Assembly: GCF_003112515.1 (NCBI RefSeq)
Contig: NZ_BEVZ01000004.1
Span: 310,001 to 374,000 of the forward strand
Direction: 5' to 3'
Source of the DNA: Streptomyces fragilis
Lineage (GTDB): Bacteria; Actinomycetota; Actinomycetes; Streptomycetales; Streptomycetaceae
DNA length: 64,000 nt
Below are positions 48,749 through 60,446 of the stretch, in pieces. Each line of letters begins with the position of its first letter. Position 1 is the first letter of the stretch. The position numbers and the translations under genes were made by a program. The notes beneath the pieces are model-generated. The model saw only the letters and a program-made list of their open reading frames with translations, was not told the DNA's origin and did no database searches.

Positions 48749-49993
48749 TCACCCGTGGGGGTCGGGGTAGGGCGGCGGGAAGGCCTCGGCCAGCTCGCGT
48801 GCCCCGGCGCGCGCCCCGTCGACGTCGCCGCGCAGGGCCCGCCCGACCAGGGACGCGACGGCCCGCGCCTCCTCCTCCCCCATCCCGAGGGTCGTCACGG
48901 CAGCCGTTCCCAGGCGGATACCCCGGCTGTCGTGAGGCAGTGCGGATGTGTCGAGAACCATGCCCGCGGCGCCCAGCAGATCGCGGGCGGCGCGGCCGTC
49001 GAGGCCGCCCAGCGGGGCCGGGTCGGCGGTGATCAGGTGGGTGTCGGTGCCGCCGGTGGTGACGTGCAGCCCTTCCGCGGCGAGCTGGTCGGCCATGGCG
49101 CGGGCGTTGGCCACCGTGCGGTGGGTGTAGCGCGCGTACGCCGGGGTGGCCGCCTCGCCGAAGGCCACCGCCTTCGCGGCGACCACGTTCATCGGCGCCC
49201 CGCCCTGGGTGAACGGGAAGACCGCGCGGTCGATCCGCTCGGCCATCTCCTCGGTGCACAGCAGCATCCCGCCGCGCGGGCCGCGCAGCACCTTGTGCGT
49301 GGTCGCGCAGACCACGTCCGCGTACGGCACGGGGCTGGGCGCGGCACCGCCCGCCACCAGGCCGATGGGGTGCGCGGCGTCGACGACGAGGTAGGCGCCG
49401 GCCTCGTCGGCGATCTCCCGGAACGCCGCGTAGTCGATGTGCCGGGGGTACGCGGTCGACCCGCAGACCACGACCTTCGGCTTCGTCACCCGGGCCAGCG
49501 CCCGGACCTGCTCGTAGTCCAGCAGGCCGGACTCGGCGTCGACGCCGTAGCCGGTGAAGCGGAACCAGCGGCCGGAGAAGTTGGCCGGGGACCCGTGGGT
49601 GAGGTGCCCGCCGAACGCGAGGCCGAGGGCGAGCACCGGGTCCCCGGGGCGCAGCAGGGCGGCGTACGCGGCCAGCACGGCGGCGGAGCCGGAGTGGGGC
49701 TGCACGTTGACGTGCGCGGCGCCGAAGAGGGTGCGGGCGCGGTCCACCGCCGTGCGTTCGGCGAGGTCGGCGTAGGCGCAGCCGCCGTGGAAGCGGTTGC
49801 CGGGGTAGCCCTCGGCGTACTTGTCCGCGAGGGGCGAGGCGAGGGCCTCCAGGACGGCGGGCGAGGTGTAGTTCTCGGCGGCGATCAGCTGGAGCGTGGT
49901 GTGGCGGCGGTGCGCCTCGGCCTCCAGGATCCCGGCCATCTCGGGGTCCTGCGCCCTCAGCGTCCGCGCCTGCCTCTCGGTGACGGTCCCCAT
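48749..49993 (-). CDS. glyA: Serine hydroxymethyltransferase paralogue
   Basis: A 414-residue PLP enzyme of the GlyA family. IAAENYTSPAVLEA, NVQPHSGSAA, the PLP Lys in TTHKVLRGPRGG and FTQGGAPMN are conserved. A few usual positions differ (DAAHPIGLVAGG instead of DMAHIAGL). It interconverts serine and glycine with folate. It is probably one of two glyA-type genes of the organism, since a paralogue at this place is normal for Streptomyces; the folate-site changes leave open a different substrate. ATG 49993. Confidence 0.88.
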   Translation of the reverse strand: MGTVTERQARTLRAQDPEMAGILEAEAHRRHTTLQLIAAENYTSPAVLEALASPLADKYAEGYPGNRFHGGCAYADLAERTAVDRARTLFGAAHVNVQPHSGSAAVLAAYAALLRPGDPVLALGLAFGGHLTHGSPANFSGRWFRFTGYGVDAESGLLDYEQVRALARVTKPKVVVCGSTAYPRHIDYAAFREIADEAGAYLVVDAAHPIGLVAGGAAPSPVPYADVVCATTHKVLRGPRGGMLLCTEEMAERIDRAVFPFTQGGAPMNVVAAKAVAFGEAATPAYARYTHRTVANARAMADQLAAEGLHVTTGGTDTHLITADPAPLGGLDGRAARDLLGAAGMVLDTSALPHDSRGIRLGTAAVTTLGMGEEEARAVASLVGRALRGDVDGARAGARELAEAFPPPYPDPHG

Positions 49994-50073
49994 GCGGACC
50001 CTCCTCCTCCGGACGACCCCTCCAGCCTAGGCCGCCCGCATCGCCCCCGCGCGCCCTGCACGCGGCGGGGAGG

Positions 50074-50721
50074 TCAGGTGCGGATGCCGGTGAGGGCGGT
50101 GACGACGGGGTCGAGGGCTCCGTGTATCTCCTCGCCGACGGAGCGGAAGAACGGCAGCGGCGCCCCGTACGGGTCGTACACCTCGTCCGCCTCGGGGGTG
50201 GGCGCGAGCAGCCAGCCGCGCAGCGCGGCGGCGGCCCGCACCAGGGCACGCGCCCGCGCGCACACCCCGTCCTCGACCGGCGGGAGCGTCGCGGGGTCGA
50301 TCGCCCGCACGAGCCGCGTGAACTCCTTGAGCGTGAAGGTCCGCAGCCCCGCCGAGTGCCCCATGGAGATGACGTGGGCCCGGTGGTCCCGCGTGGCCGT
50401 CAGCACCAGGTCGGCGCGGATGACGTGCTCGTCCCGCAGCTCCCGCCCGGTGAAGCCGGACGCGTCCGCCCCGTACTCGTCGAGCACGGTGACCGCGTTC
50501 TCCTCCATGGGCGCGCCCTCGTGCCCCCAGGTGCCGGCGGACTCGACCACCAGTCCGCCCCACCGGGGGTCGCCGAGCCGCTGCGCGAGGGCGTGCCGGG
50601 TCAGCCGCTCGGTGATCGGCGAGCGGCACACGTTTCCGGTGCTGACATGCAGGATCCGGAAGCCGGCCTCCCCGCCGTCTTCCTCTCGTATGCCAAGCCC
50701 CGCGTCAGGGGCGGGGGTCAA
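50074..50721 (-). CDS. Low-molecular-weight protein tyrosine phosphatase homologue with Cys-to-Ser change
   Basis: A 215-residue protein of the LMW-PTP fold. The phosphate-binding loop reads HVSTGNVCRSP (25-35), so the position of the nucleophilic Cys is Ser27, while C32, R33 and S34 are retained. The general-acid motif DPYG is at 183-186. The Cys-to-Ser change normally abolishes phosphatase chemistry while keeping phosphotyrosine binding. The start is TTG 50721, preceded by GAGGTG and overlapping the tsaC stop, so it is translationally coupled. A role in polymer synthesis control, as for Wzb, is only suggested by context. Confidence 0.85.
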   Translation of the reverse strand: MTPAPDAGLGIREEDGGEAGFRILHVSTGNVCRSPITERLTRHALAQRLGDPRWGGLVVESAGTWGHEGAPMEENAVTVLDEYGADASGFTGRELRDEHVIRADLVLTATRDHRAHVISMGHSAGLRTFTLKEFTRLVRAIDPATLPPVEDGVCARARALVRAAAALRGWLLAPTPEADEVYDPYGAPLPFFRSVGEEIHGALDPVVTALTGIRT

Positions 50722-51365
50722 TTCGCCACCTCGAGGTCGGGTACCACCTTGCGCAGCTCCTCGGCGGAGATGGCGCCCTCGCGCAGCAGCACCGGCACGG
50801 CGCCGGTGACGTCCACGATCGACGAGGGCACGTTGCCCGGCGTCGGACCGCCGTCGAGGTACACGGACACGGAGTCGCCGAGCATCCGCTGGGCGGCGTC
50901 GCAGTCCTCCGGGGAGGGGTGCCCGGTGAGGTTGGCGGAGGAGACGGCCATCGGGCCGACCTCGGTCAGCAGCTCGATGGCGACCGGGTGCAGCGGCATC
51001 CGCACCGCGACCGTGCCGCGGGTGTCGCCGAGGTCCCAGGCGAGCGACGGCTGCTGGCGGGCGACCAGGGTGAGCGCGCCGGGCCAGAAGGCGTCGACCA
51101 GCTCCCAGGCGGTCTCGGAGAAGTCGGTGACCAGGCCGTGCAGCGTGTTGGGCGAGCCGATGAGCACCGGGGAGGGCATGTTGCGCCCGCGGCCCTTGGC
51201 CTCCAGCAGGTCGCCGACCGCCTCCGCGGAGAAGGCGTCCGCGCCGATGCCGTACACGGTGTCCGTCGGCAGGACGACCAGTTCGCCACGGCGGACGGCG
51301 GACGCGGCCTCGCGCAGACCGGTCGTGCGGTCGGTCGCGTCGTTGGTGTCGTATCGCCGTGCCAT
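50718..51365 (-). CDS. tsaC: L-threonylcarbamoyladenylate synthase (YrdC/Sua5 type)
   Basis: A 215-residue enzyme making threonylcarbamoyl-AMP from threonine, bicarbonate and ATP for t6A tRNA modification. The family motifs VVLPTDTVYGIGADAFS and RMPLHPVAIELLTEVGPM, then SSANLTGHPSPEDC, are present. Overlaps the phosphatase gene; AGGAGG lies nine bases before ATG 51365. Confidence 0.93.
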   Translation of the reverse strand: MARRYDTNDATDRTTGLREAASAVRRGELVVLPTDTVYGIGADAFSAEAVGDLLEAKGRGRNMPSPVLIGSPNTLHGLVTDFSETAWELVDAFWPGALTLVARQQPSLAWDLGDTRGTVAVRMPLHPVAIELLTEVGPMAVSSANLTGHPSPEDCDAAQRMLGDSVSVYLDGGPTPGNVPSSIVDVTGAVPVLLREGAISAEELRKVVPDLEVAN

Positions 51366-51455
51366 GTCAGCTGGCCTCCTCGTGCGGGTCGTGCAGGGGG
51401 AAGTGTTCGGAAGGGTCGGAAGCGGCCGAACCGCGGGGCTCGGCGGGGCGCGCGC

Positions 51456-52322
51456 TCACGGCGTCGCCTTGCGGGCCGTGGCGAACCGCGGCCGGTTGTT
51501 GAGGTCGGGGTGGTCGGCCGCGTCGGCCCAGCCCCGCTCCTCGGCGAAGATCCAGGGGACCAGCCCGCCCTGGGTGTCGGCGTGCTCGACCACGACGACG
51601 CCGCCGGGCCGCAGCAGCCGGTGCGCGGTGCGCTCCAGGCCGCGGATCAAGTCGAGCCCGTCCTGGCCGGAGAACAGCGCCATGTCCGGATCGTGGTCCC
51701 TGGCCTCGGGGGCGACGTACTCCCACTCGGTGAGGGGGATGTACGGCGGGTTGGTGACGACCAGGTCGACCTGGCCGTCCAGGTCCGGGAAGGCGGTCAG
51801 CGCGTCACCGTGCCGCAGGTCGACGCGGGAGCCCTCCATGTTCTTGCGGGCCCACTCCAGGGCCTCCTCGGAGAGCTCCACCGCGTGCACCGAGGACCGG
51901 GGCACCTCCTGCGCCATGGCCAGCGCGATGGCGCCCGACCCGGTGCACAGGTCCACGATCCTCGGCTCGGCGACGTCCATCGCCCGCACCGCGTCTATGG
52001 CCCAGCCCACCACCGACTCCGTCTCCGGACGGGGCACGAAGACGCCGGGCCCGACCTGGAGCTCCAGGTAGCGGAAGAAGGCGCGGCCGGTGATGTGCTG
52101 CAGCGGCTCGCGGGCCTCCCGCCGGGCGACGACCTCCCAGTACCGGGCGTCGAAGTCGGAGTCCTTGACGGTGTGCAGCTGGCCCCGCTTCACGCCGTGC
52201 ACGAACGCGGCGAGCTCCTCCGCGTCGTTGCGCGGCGAGGGCACGCCGGCGGCCGCCAGCCGCTGGGTGGCCTGCGCCACCTCGGCGAGCAGCACGCTGC
52301 GCGGGCTCTGGTTCTGCGGCAC
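51456..52322 (-). CDS. prmC: Peptide chain release factor N(5)-glutamine methyltransferase
   Basis: A 288-residue SAM-dependent methyltransferase modifying the GGQ glutamine of release factors. IVDLCTGSGAIALAMA is the SAM loop, VTNPPYIPL the catalytic NPPY and VFVPRPETE the conserved family motif. GTG 52322 follows GGAGGACCAGC. Its substrate, RF1, is encoded immediately upstream. Confidence 0.95.
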   Translation of the reverse strand: MPQNQSPRSVLLAEVAQATQRLAAAGVPSPRNDAEELAAFVHGVKRGQLHTVKDSDFDARYWEVVARREAREPLQHITGRAFFRYLELQVGPGVFVPRPETESVVGWAIDAVRAMDVAEPRIVDLCTGSGAIALAMAQEVPRSSVHAVELSEEALEWARKNMEGSRVDLRHGDALTAFPDLDGQVDLVVTNPPYIPLTEWEYVAPEARDHDPDMALFSGQDGLDLIRGLERTAHRLLRPGGVVVVEHADTQGGLVPWIFAEERGWADAADHPDLNNRPRFATARKATP

Positions 52323-52380
52323 GCTGGTCCTCCGGTGTCCGGTGTCGTGCGGGACGTCTTCGCTCGGTGGGCGCCGGGCG

Positions 52381-53457
52381 TCAGGCGCTCGCGAGCTTGG
52401 CGGCCGAGTCCGCGTCGACGCAGGCCTGGATCACCGCGTCCAGGTCGCCGTCGAGGACCTGGTCGAGGTTGTAGGCCTTGAAGCCGACCCGGTGGTCGGA
52501 GATCCGGTTCTCCGGGAAGTTGTACGTGCGGATCTTCTCGGACCGGTCGACCGTGCGGACCTGGCTGCGGCGCGCGTCGGCGGCCTCCCGCTCCGCCTCC
52601 TCCTGCGCGGCGGCGAGCAGCCTGGAGCGCAGGATACGCAGTGCCTGCTCCTTGTTCTGCAGCTGGCTCTTCTCGTTCTGGCAGGAGGCGACGACGCCGG
52701 TGGGGATGTGCGTGATGCGCACCGCGGAGTCGGTCGTGTTCACGGACTGCCCGCCGGGCCCGGAGGACCGGTAGACGTCGATGCGCAGGTCGTTCGGGTT
52801 GATCTCGACGTCGACCTCCTCGGCCTCCGGCGTGACCAGCACGCCCGCGGCCGAGGTGTGGATGCGGCCCGCCGACTCGGTGGCCGGCACGCGCTGCACG
52901 CGGTGCACGCCACCCTCGTACTTCAGGCGCGCCCAGACGCCCTGGCCGGGCTCGGTGGCGCCGTTGCCGCCCTTGGTCTTCACGGCGACCTGGACGTCCT
53001 TGTAGCCGCCCAGCTCGGACTCGGTGGCGTCGATGATCTCGGTCTTCCAGCCCACCCGCTCGGCGTACCGCAGGTACATGCGCAGCAGGTCGCCCGCGAA
53101 CAGCGCGGACTCGTCGCCGCCGGCGCCGGCCTTGATCTCGAGGATGACGTCCTTGTCGTCGCTGGGGTCCCGCGGGACCAGCAGCAGGCGCAGCTTCTCG
53201 GTGAGCTCGCCCTGGAGCTTGTCGAGCTCCTTGACCTCGGAGGCGAAGTCGGGGTCGTCGGCGGCCAGTTCCCTGGCGGCCTCGATGTCGTCCCCGGTGC
53301 GCTTCCAGGAGCGGTAGGTGGCGACGATCGGACTCAGCTCGGCGTAGCGCTTGTTCAGCTTGCGCGCGTTGGCCTGGTCGGCGTGGACCGACGGATCGGC
53401 GAGCTTCTTCTCGAGATCGGCGTGCTCACCGACGAGTTCCTCGACGGCCTCGAACAT
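52381..53457 (-). CDS. prfA: Peptide chain release factor 1
   Basis: A 358-residue class I release factor reading UAA and UAG. The codon-recognition tripeptide is PAT (QRVPATES) and the catalytic GGQ is in [19 protein letters not shown] 53457. Forms a translation gene group with prmC, tsaC and rpmE. Confidence 0.97.
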   Translation of the reverse strand: MFEAVEELVGEHADLEKKLADPSVHADQANARKLNKRYAELSPIVATYRSWKRTGDDIEAARELAADDPDFASEVKELDKLQGELTEKLRLLLVPRDPSDDKDVILEIKAGAGGDESALFAGDLLRMYLRYAERVGWKTEIIDATESELGGYKDVQVAVKTKGGNGATEPGQGVWARLKYEGGVHRVQRVPATESAGRIHTSAAGVLVTPEAEEVDVEINPNDLRIDVYRSSGPGGQSVNTTDSAVRITHIPTGVVASCQNEKSQLQNKEQALRILRSRLLAAAQEEAEREAADARRSQVRTVDRSEKIRTYNFPENRISDHRVGFKAYNLDQVLDGDLDAVIQACVDADSAAKLASA

Positions 53458-53510
53458 GTGGGGGCTCCTGGCTCCTGGAAGGCGGGCATGGCTGCGAAGG
53501 CGTGACGACC

Positions 53511-53558
53511 AAAAACGCCGGTCCCGGCCGCCCTGCGTGGGGCGGCCGAGGACCGGCG
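53511..53558 (-). terminator. Terminator of rpmE with U-tract
   Basis: On the minus strand a 9-bp plus 8-bp stem (53516-53533 with 53540-53558, one internal mismatch) is followed by five Us. A textbook intrinsic terminator, unusual in this GC-rich genome. Confidence 0.88.
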
Positions 53559-53568
53559 CGGTGGCTCG

Positions 53569-53793
53569 CTACTTCTTCGAGCCGGCGGCCGCCTTGCCGA
53601 AGCGGGCCTCGAAGCGGGCCACACGGCCACCGGTGTCGAGGATCTTCTGCTTGCCCGTGTAGAACGGGTGGCACTCGGAGCAGACCTCGGCACGGATGTT
53701 GCCGGAGGTGATGGTGCTGCGAGTCGTGAACGACGCGCCGCAGGTGCAGCTGACCTGCGTCTCGACGTACTCGGGGTGGATGTCGCGCTTCAA
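53569..53793 (-). CDS. rpmE: 50S ribosomal protein L31, zinc-binding form
   Basis: A 74-residue ribosomal protein with four zinc-ligand cysteines, C16, C18, C38 and C41 ([17 protein letters not shown]). This is the C+ form that releases zinc when replaced by a Zur-controlled C- paralogue; that paralogue is not in the window. TTG start 53793, preceded by AGGAGACACC. Confidence 0.96.
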   Translation of the reverse strand: MKRDIHPEYVETQVSCTCGASFTTRSTITSGNIRAEVCSECHPFYTGKQKILDTGGRVARFEARFGKAAAGSKK

Positions 53794-53974
53794 GGTGTCT
53801 CCTAGATTTCGGGAGGGCGCCGGGTCGCCGCCGCGGGATGCGGGAGCGTGAACCGGGGCCGACGTACCAGTTTGCCAGTACTGGCCGCATCCCCCAAAAC
53901 CGGGGTGAGGGCTGTTCTATTCCTCCCGCCCGCGCCCCGCGCCGTCCGGCCGCCTCCGGCCTCTCCCGGCCGCC

Positions 53975-55162
53975 TCAGGAGGCGAGGTGGCGGGCCGCGC
54001 CGCGGCCGGGCGGGCCCACGACGGCGTCGGCGTGGCCGGCGGCGGACCCCTTGACCTTGGCCGGGAGGGCCTTGTCGTGCCGCAGCGCGGACCACACCAG
54101 GGCGGCCGCGTCCTCGTCGACGAGGACGCGGTTGGGGTCGGCCGGGTCGTAGCCGACGGGCAGCGTCGTCATCGACAGGTGCGACGGCGAGATGTCCTTG
54201 AGCCCGCTCGCGAAGGAGGCGAGCGAGGTGACCGAGCCGATGCCGGAGTCGGTGGTGACGGACTTGGTGGCGGTGTTCGCGAGGTCGTAGAGCCGCTTCG
54301 GGTGGGAGAGCACGCCGACCTCCTCGACCTGCTCGACGAGGGCCTTGACGAACGCCTGCTGCAGCTGGATGCGGCCCAGGTCGGAGCCGTCGCCGACGCC
54401 GTGCCGGGTGCGGACCAGGCCGAGGGCCTGCTCGCCGTCCAGGCGGTGGGTGCCGGCCGCGAGTCTGAGGTGGCTGTCCGGGTCGGAAATCTTCTTGTTG
54501 GTGGTGACCTCGACGCCGCCGAGGGCGTCGACCATCCGCTTGAAGCCGGTGAAGTCGACCTCGACGAAGTGGTCGACCCGGATGCCGCTCATCGACTCGA
54601 CGGTCTTGACGGTGCAGGCGGCTCCGCCGGTGGCGTACGCCGAGTTGAACATGACGTCCTCGGCGGCGCCCTGCCGGTGCCCGGAGCGGTCGACGCAGGA
54701 GGGCCGGTCGACGAGGGTGTCGCGCGGTATGGAGACCACGCTGGCCGCTTCGCGGCCCTTGTGCACGTGGATCAGCATCGCGGTGTCGGCGCGGGCGACG
54801 CCGTCGTCGGAGCCTCCGCCGAGCTTCCTGTTGCCGCCGGAGCGGCTGTCGGAGCCGAGGACCAGGATGTCCTGGGAGCCGTTCGCGGCGTTCGCGGGGC
54901 GGGCCGAGCCGAGCATGTGGTCGATGTCGATGCTCTGGATGTTCCCGTTGAGCTGCGTGTACACGTAACCGAGTCCGGCGCCGCCGAGCACGAGGACGCC
55001 GGCCGCGCTCCAGACCGCGGCGCGCAGTGCCCGCTGCCCGGGCGTGCGGGCCTTGCGACGGCGCCCCTTGCTCCCGCGCGTTTTCGCGCGCCGGGAGCCG
55101 GGCGTGCCGGGGCCGTTCTCCTCCGGTATGCCGGGCGGGGGCGTGCTGCTCTCGGGTGGCAT
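53975..55162 (-). CDS. LytR-CpsA-Psr (LCP) family wall polymer ligase
   Basis: A 395-residue membrane-anchored enzyme: a basic Arg/Lys tract (25-40), one span at about 46-67, then the LCP domain with DILVLGSDSR, RADTAMLIHVHKG and SIPRDTLVD, whose Asp and Arg residues bind the polyprenyl pyrophosphate. LCP proteins attach wall glycopolymers made on undecaprenyl carriers, the product line of the nearby WecA-type enzyme. ATG 55162 has GAGGATCGAG upstream; the open frame to 55417 is read-through. Confidence 0.92.
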   Translation of the reverse strand: MPPESSTPPPGIPEENGPGTPGSRRAKTRGSKGRRRKARTPGQRALRAAVWSAAGVLVLGGAGLGYVYTQLNGNIQSIDIDHMLGSARPANAANGSQDILVLGSDSRSGGNRKLGGGSDDGVARADTAMLIHVHKGREAASVVSIPRDTLVDRPSCVDRSGHRQGAAEDVMFNSAYATGGAACTVKTVESMSGIRVDHFVEVDFTGFKRMVDALGGVEVTTNKKISDPDSHLRLAAGTHRLDGEQALGLVRTRHGVGDGSDLGRIQLQQAFVKALVEQVEEVGVLSHPKRLYDLANTATKSVTTDSGIGSVTSLASFASGLKDISPSHLSMTTLPVGYDPADPNRVLVDEDAAALVWSALRHDKALPAKVKGSAAGHADAVVGPPGRGAARHLAS

Positions 55163-55419
55163 CTCGATCCTCTGGTCCTCTCGGTTGGACGGTGTACCCG
55201 TGCGGGCCGAAGCCGAAAGGTTGGCACACGGGGTGTTCGCCCTCCGTGCCCGAACGACCACCGCGCCCCTCCCCCGCGCCCCGCCGGCACCGCGCCTCAC
55301 CTGCGGCTTTCCGGGCCGCCGGGCGACGGCCGCCCGATCTGCCCCTGTGAAGAAGCTCTCCCGCCACGTTCCGGCGCGCCCGGTCCGCGTCCGCTCCGGC
55401 TCACACGCCCCGCACACGG

Positions 55420-55458
55420 CGAAGGGCCGCCCCGCGCGATGCGCGGAGCGGCCCTTCG
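55420..55458 (-). terminator. Terminator of rho
   Basis: An 11-bp outer stem (55420-55430 with 55448-55458) and 6-bp inner stem (55432-55437 with 55441-55446), 15 bases past the rho stop. Confidence 0.8.
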
Positions 55459-55472
55459 AGGCGCCTTCGCCG

Positions 55473-57548
<2,076 letters not shown>

Positions 57549-58037
57549 GAAGGGTCCTTCCCTGGAGCGGGCGTCGGCCTGTCTGGCTCGGCGACCGGTT
57601 GTGCTGTCCGGATCGGTCCCGATCTGATCCCTCTGATCGATCGGACGGTCCGGGGCGGTGGTCCGCCACATCGGACGGAGGAAACAACGGGTGATTGGTG
57701 GCGCTCCCCGCGACGGCGACACCGTGATTCTGCGTGTCGCGTGGCTCGGTCGCACCGGTTCCGAAGCGTGCCCGGAGAGCTGCTCAGTATTCGCGTACGG
57801 GTTGCTGCCCGCGTACTACGTACCGTACGAAACACAGTGCGGCTTGGGAGGCTCCCGGAAGAATGTCTGTCCCGGACGGGGACGTGAAGCACCTCGCCAC
57901 GCTCGGGTGGTCGGGTGCGGACTTGACATTAACACTACCGGATCCCACAAACATTCCCCCTCTCCACATCCGGCAATCGCCTGAATATCCGCTCCCGGTC
58001 AGTGCTTATCCGGGAACGCGGCCGTTCATGCGGCGGC
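57549..58037. other. Non-coding region between rho and thrB
   Basis: 489 bases holding the rho promoter and probably a long rho leader. A/T-richer patches lie at 57790-57835 (with overlapping GTACG repeats) and 57920-57960. A TTGACA at 57923-57928 on the plus strand has no gene ahead of it. No terminator for thrB is clear. Rho genes are often autoregulated through such leaders; I see no specific element. Confidence 0.5.
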
Positions 58038-58961
58038 TCACGCACCGGCCGCGAGCGGAAGCACGCTCGCGCCCGACAGATCCAGGGCCAGCCGGTTCGC
58101 GGCCCAGCCGTCACCTGCGGACATCTCCACCTTCTGGGCCGTCTCCTCGCTGGCCAGGGCCAGCACGGTGGGGCCCGCCCCGGAGATCACCGCGGGAATT
58201 CCGTCGGCCCGCAGCCGCTCCACCAGGGCCGCGCTCTCCGGCATCGCCGGGGCGCGGTACTCCTGGTGCAGACGGTCCTCGGTGGCCGGCATCAGCAGCT
58301 CGGGGCGCCTGGTGAGGGCCTCGACGAGCAGCGCGGCACGGCCGGCGTTGGCGGCGGCGTCGACATGGGGGACGTTGCGCGGCAGCAGGCCACGGGCGGT
58401 CTCGGTCAGTACCGGCTTCCCGGGAACGAAAACCACCGGAACGATGGAACCGGAGGGCTCGCTGCGCACCGCGCGGCCGACCCCGCCCTCCATCCACGCG
58501 AGGGTGAATCCGCCGAGCAGACAGGCGGCGACGTTGTCGGGGTGGCCCTCGATCTCGGTGGCCAGTTCCAGCAGTCCCTCGTCGTCGAGCCGGTTCTCGC
58601 CGCCTATCGTCACCGCGCGCGCGGCGACGATTCCGGCGCAGATCGCGGCCGAGGAGGAACCGAGTCCGCGGCCGTGCGGAATGCGGTTGGCACAGACGAT
58701 TTCCAGCCCCCTGGGCTGTCCGCCGAGCACGTCGAAAGCGGCGCGCATCGCGCGCACGAGCAGATGCTTCTCGTCGCGCGGCAGATTGTCGCTTCCCTCG
58801 CCGGCGATGTCGATGTGCAGCCCCGATTCGGCCACCCGGACGACAACGTCGTCATACAGCCCGAGCGAAAGACCGAGGGCGTCGAACCCCGGACCGAGAT
58901 TCGCGCTGGTGGCGGGCACGCGCACGCGCACGGCGGCGGCTCGGAAGGCGGGACCGGCCAT
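58038..58961 (-). CDS. thrB: Homoserine kinase
   Basis: A 307-residue GHMP kinase phosphorylating homoserine. VRVRVPATSANLGPGFDALG is the N-terminal motif, IPHGRGLGSSSAA the ATP loop, and VISGAGPTVLAL the C-terminal Gly motif. ATG 58961; AAGGAG lies rather far (12 bases) upstream. Confidence 0.95.
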   Translation of the reverse strand: MAGPAFRAAAVRVRVPATSANLGPGFDALGLSLGLYDDVVVRVAESGLHIDIAGEGSDNLPRDEKHLLVRAMRAAFDVLGGQPRGLEIVCANRIPHGRGLGSSSAAICAGIVAARAVTIGGENRLDDEGLLELATEIEGHPDNVAACLLGGFTLAWMEGGVGRAVRSEPSGSIVPVVFVPGKPVLTETARGLLPRNVPHVDAAANAGRAALLVEALTRRPELLMPATEDRLHQEYRAPAMPESAALVERLRADGIPAVISGAGPTVLALASEETAQKVEMSAGDGWAANRLALDLSGASVLPLAAGA

Positions 58962-59361
58962 CGCTGGATGACTCTCCTTGACTGCGGGACATGAGACGAC
59001 GCCAATGCGTCGGACCGAGCACGGCACGGCAGATGCGGCGGGCTGGTTCAGTACAGACTATCGAAGGATGCTTCCCCGGCGACATAGGGCGCACAGGAGG
59101 CACACGCAGCGTGTCGATTCACGCCAACTTCCGCGGCCCGCACCGCCCTGGCGGGCCCGCGGGCGCCGCGCGGGCGACGGTGCCGTCCACCGGGTGCGGC
59201 CCTTGCCCGCCGCAAGGCCCTGCGGGGCGGCCCCGGCCGCCCGCGGGGAGCACAGGCGGCTCGGGCGGCGGGCAGGCGGCTCGGGCGGAGAGCATCCGGG
59301 CGGCGGGCGGTCCGGGTCGGCCGGGACGAGGCCCCGGGTGCGGACCGCCCGCCGGGCGGGA
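58962..59361. other. Non-coding interval between thrB and thrC
   Basis: 400 bases without a credible gene, unusually long for neighbouring threonine genes. It holds a hairpin that terminates thrC (59302-59353) and an A/T-rich patch near 59045-59070 with TAGTCT on the minus strand that may be a thrB promoter -10. So thrB is probably transcribed on its own. Confidence 0.5.
59302..59353 (-). terminator. Terminator of thrC
   Basis: A 13-bp stem (59302-59314 with 59341-59353) around a loop that folds further (GGCC/GGCC), directly past the thrC stop. Confidence 0.65.
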
Positions 59362-60438
59362 TCAGTCCTGCGGCGTGAGGCCGAGGCGCGCGGCCGCGGC
59401 GGCCGCGTCCACCGGGACGACCTCGGGTCGCGCCGGCGCCCCCATCGTCGCCCACTCGGGGTCCTTGAGCCCGTTGCCGGTGACGGTGCAGACGATCCGC
59501 TGCCCCGGGTCCACCAGCCCCGCCTCCGTCGCCTTCAGCAGCCCCGCCACGGACGCCGCGGACGCTGGCTCGACGAACACGCCCTCCTGCGAGGCCAGCA
59601 GCCGGTAGGCCCGCAGGATGTCACGGTCCGTCACGTCGTCGATCAGGCCGCCGGAGTCGTCCCGGGCCGCCTCCGCGTACTCCCAGGAGGCCGGGTTGCC
59701 GATCCGGATCGCCGTGGCGATGGTCTGCGGGTCCTTCACGACCTCGCCCCGCACCAGCGGCGCGCTGCCCGCGGCCTGGAAACCCCACATCCGCGGCTTG
59801 CGCGTGGCGAGCCCGTCCCCGGCGTACTCCCGGTAGCCCTTCCAGTACGCGGTGATGTTCCCCGCGTTGCCCACCGGCAGCACGTGGATGTCCGGCGCGT
59901 CGCCCAGCATGTCCACGATCTCGAAGGCGGCGGTCTTCTGCCCCTCGATCCGCACCGGGTTCACCGAATTGACCAGCGCCACCGGGTAGTTGTCGGCCAG
60001 CGACCGGGCGAGCTCGAGGCAGTCGTCGAAGTTGCCGTCGACCTGCAGGATCTTCGCGCCGTGCACCAGCGCCTGACCCATCTTCCCCAGCGCGATCTTG
60101 CCCTGCGGCACGAGCACCGCGCACACCATCTGGGCCCGCACCGCGTAGGCGGCGGCGGAGGCGGAGGTGTTGCCGGTGGAGGCGCAGATGACCGCTTTCG
60201 CGCCCTCCTCCTTCGCCCGCGTGATGGCCATCGTCATCCCGCGGTCCTTGAACGACCCCGTCGGGTTCGCCCCCTCGACCTTGAGATGCACCTCGCACCC
60301 GGTGCGCTCGGAGAGCACCTGCGCGGGCACGAGCGGCGTACCGCCCTCGCGGAGCGTCACGACCTCCGTCGTGTCCGAGACCGGAAGCCGGTCCCGGTAC
60401 TCCTCGATGATTCCGCGCCACTGGTGAGTCTGAGTCAT
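59362..60438 (-). CDS. thrC: Threonine synthase
   Basis: A 358-residue PLP enzyme converting phosphohomoserine to threonine. The PLP Lys is K64 ([10 protein letters not shown]), with the phosphate loop [18 protein letters not shown] 60438 has GGCGGAG upstream; hom lies 8 bases ahead, so the pair is an operon. Confidence 0.96.
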   Translation of the reverse strand: MTQTHQWRGIIEEYRDRLPVSDTTEVVTLREGGTPLVPAQVLSERTGCEVHLKVEGANPTGSFKDRGMTMAITRAKEEGAKAVICASTGNTSASAAAYAVRAQMVCAVLVPQGKIALGKMGQALVHGAKILQVDGNFDDCLELARSLADNYPVALVNSVNPVRIEGQKTAAFEIVDMLGDAPDIHVLPVGNAGNITAYWKGYREYAGDGLATRKPRMWGFQAAGSAPLVRGEVVKDPQTIATAIRIGNPASWEYAEAARDDSGGLIDDVTDRDILRAYRLLASQEGVFVEPASAASVAGLLKATEAGLVDPGQRIVCTVTGNGLKDPEWATMGAPARPEVVPVDAAAAAARLGLTPQD

Positions 60439-60446
60439 GACTCCGC

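Noticed and set aside
57923..57928. A plus-strand promoter for a small RNA between rho and thrB
   Set aside because: TTGACA has no acceptable -10 at 16-18 bases and no terminator follows; left as a note only.
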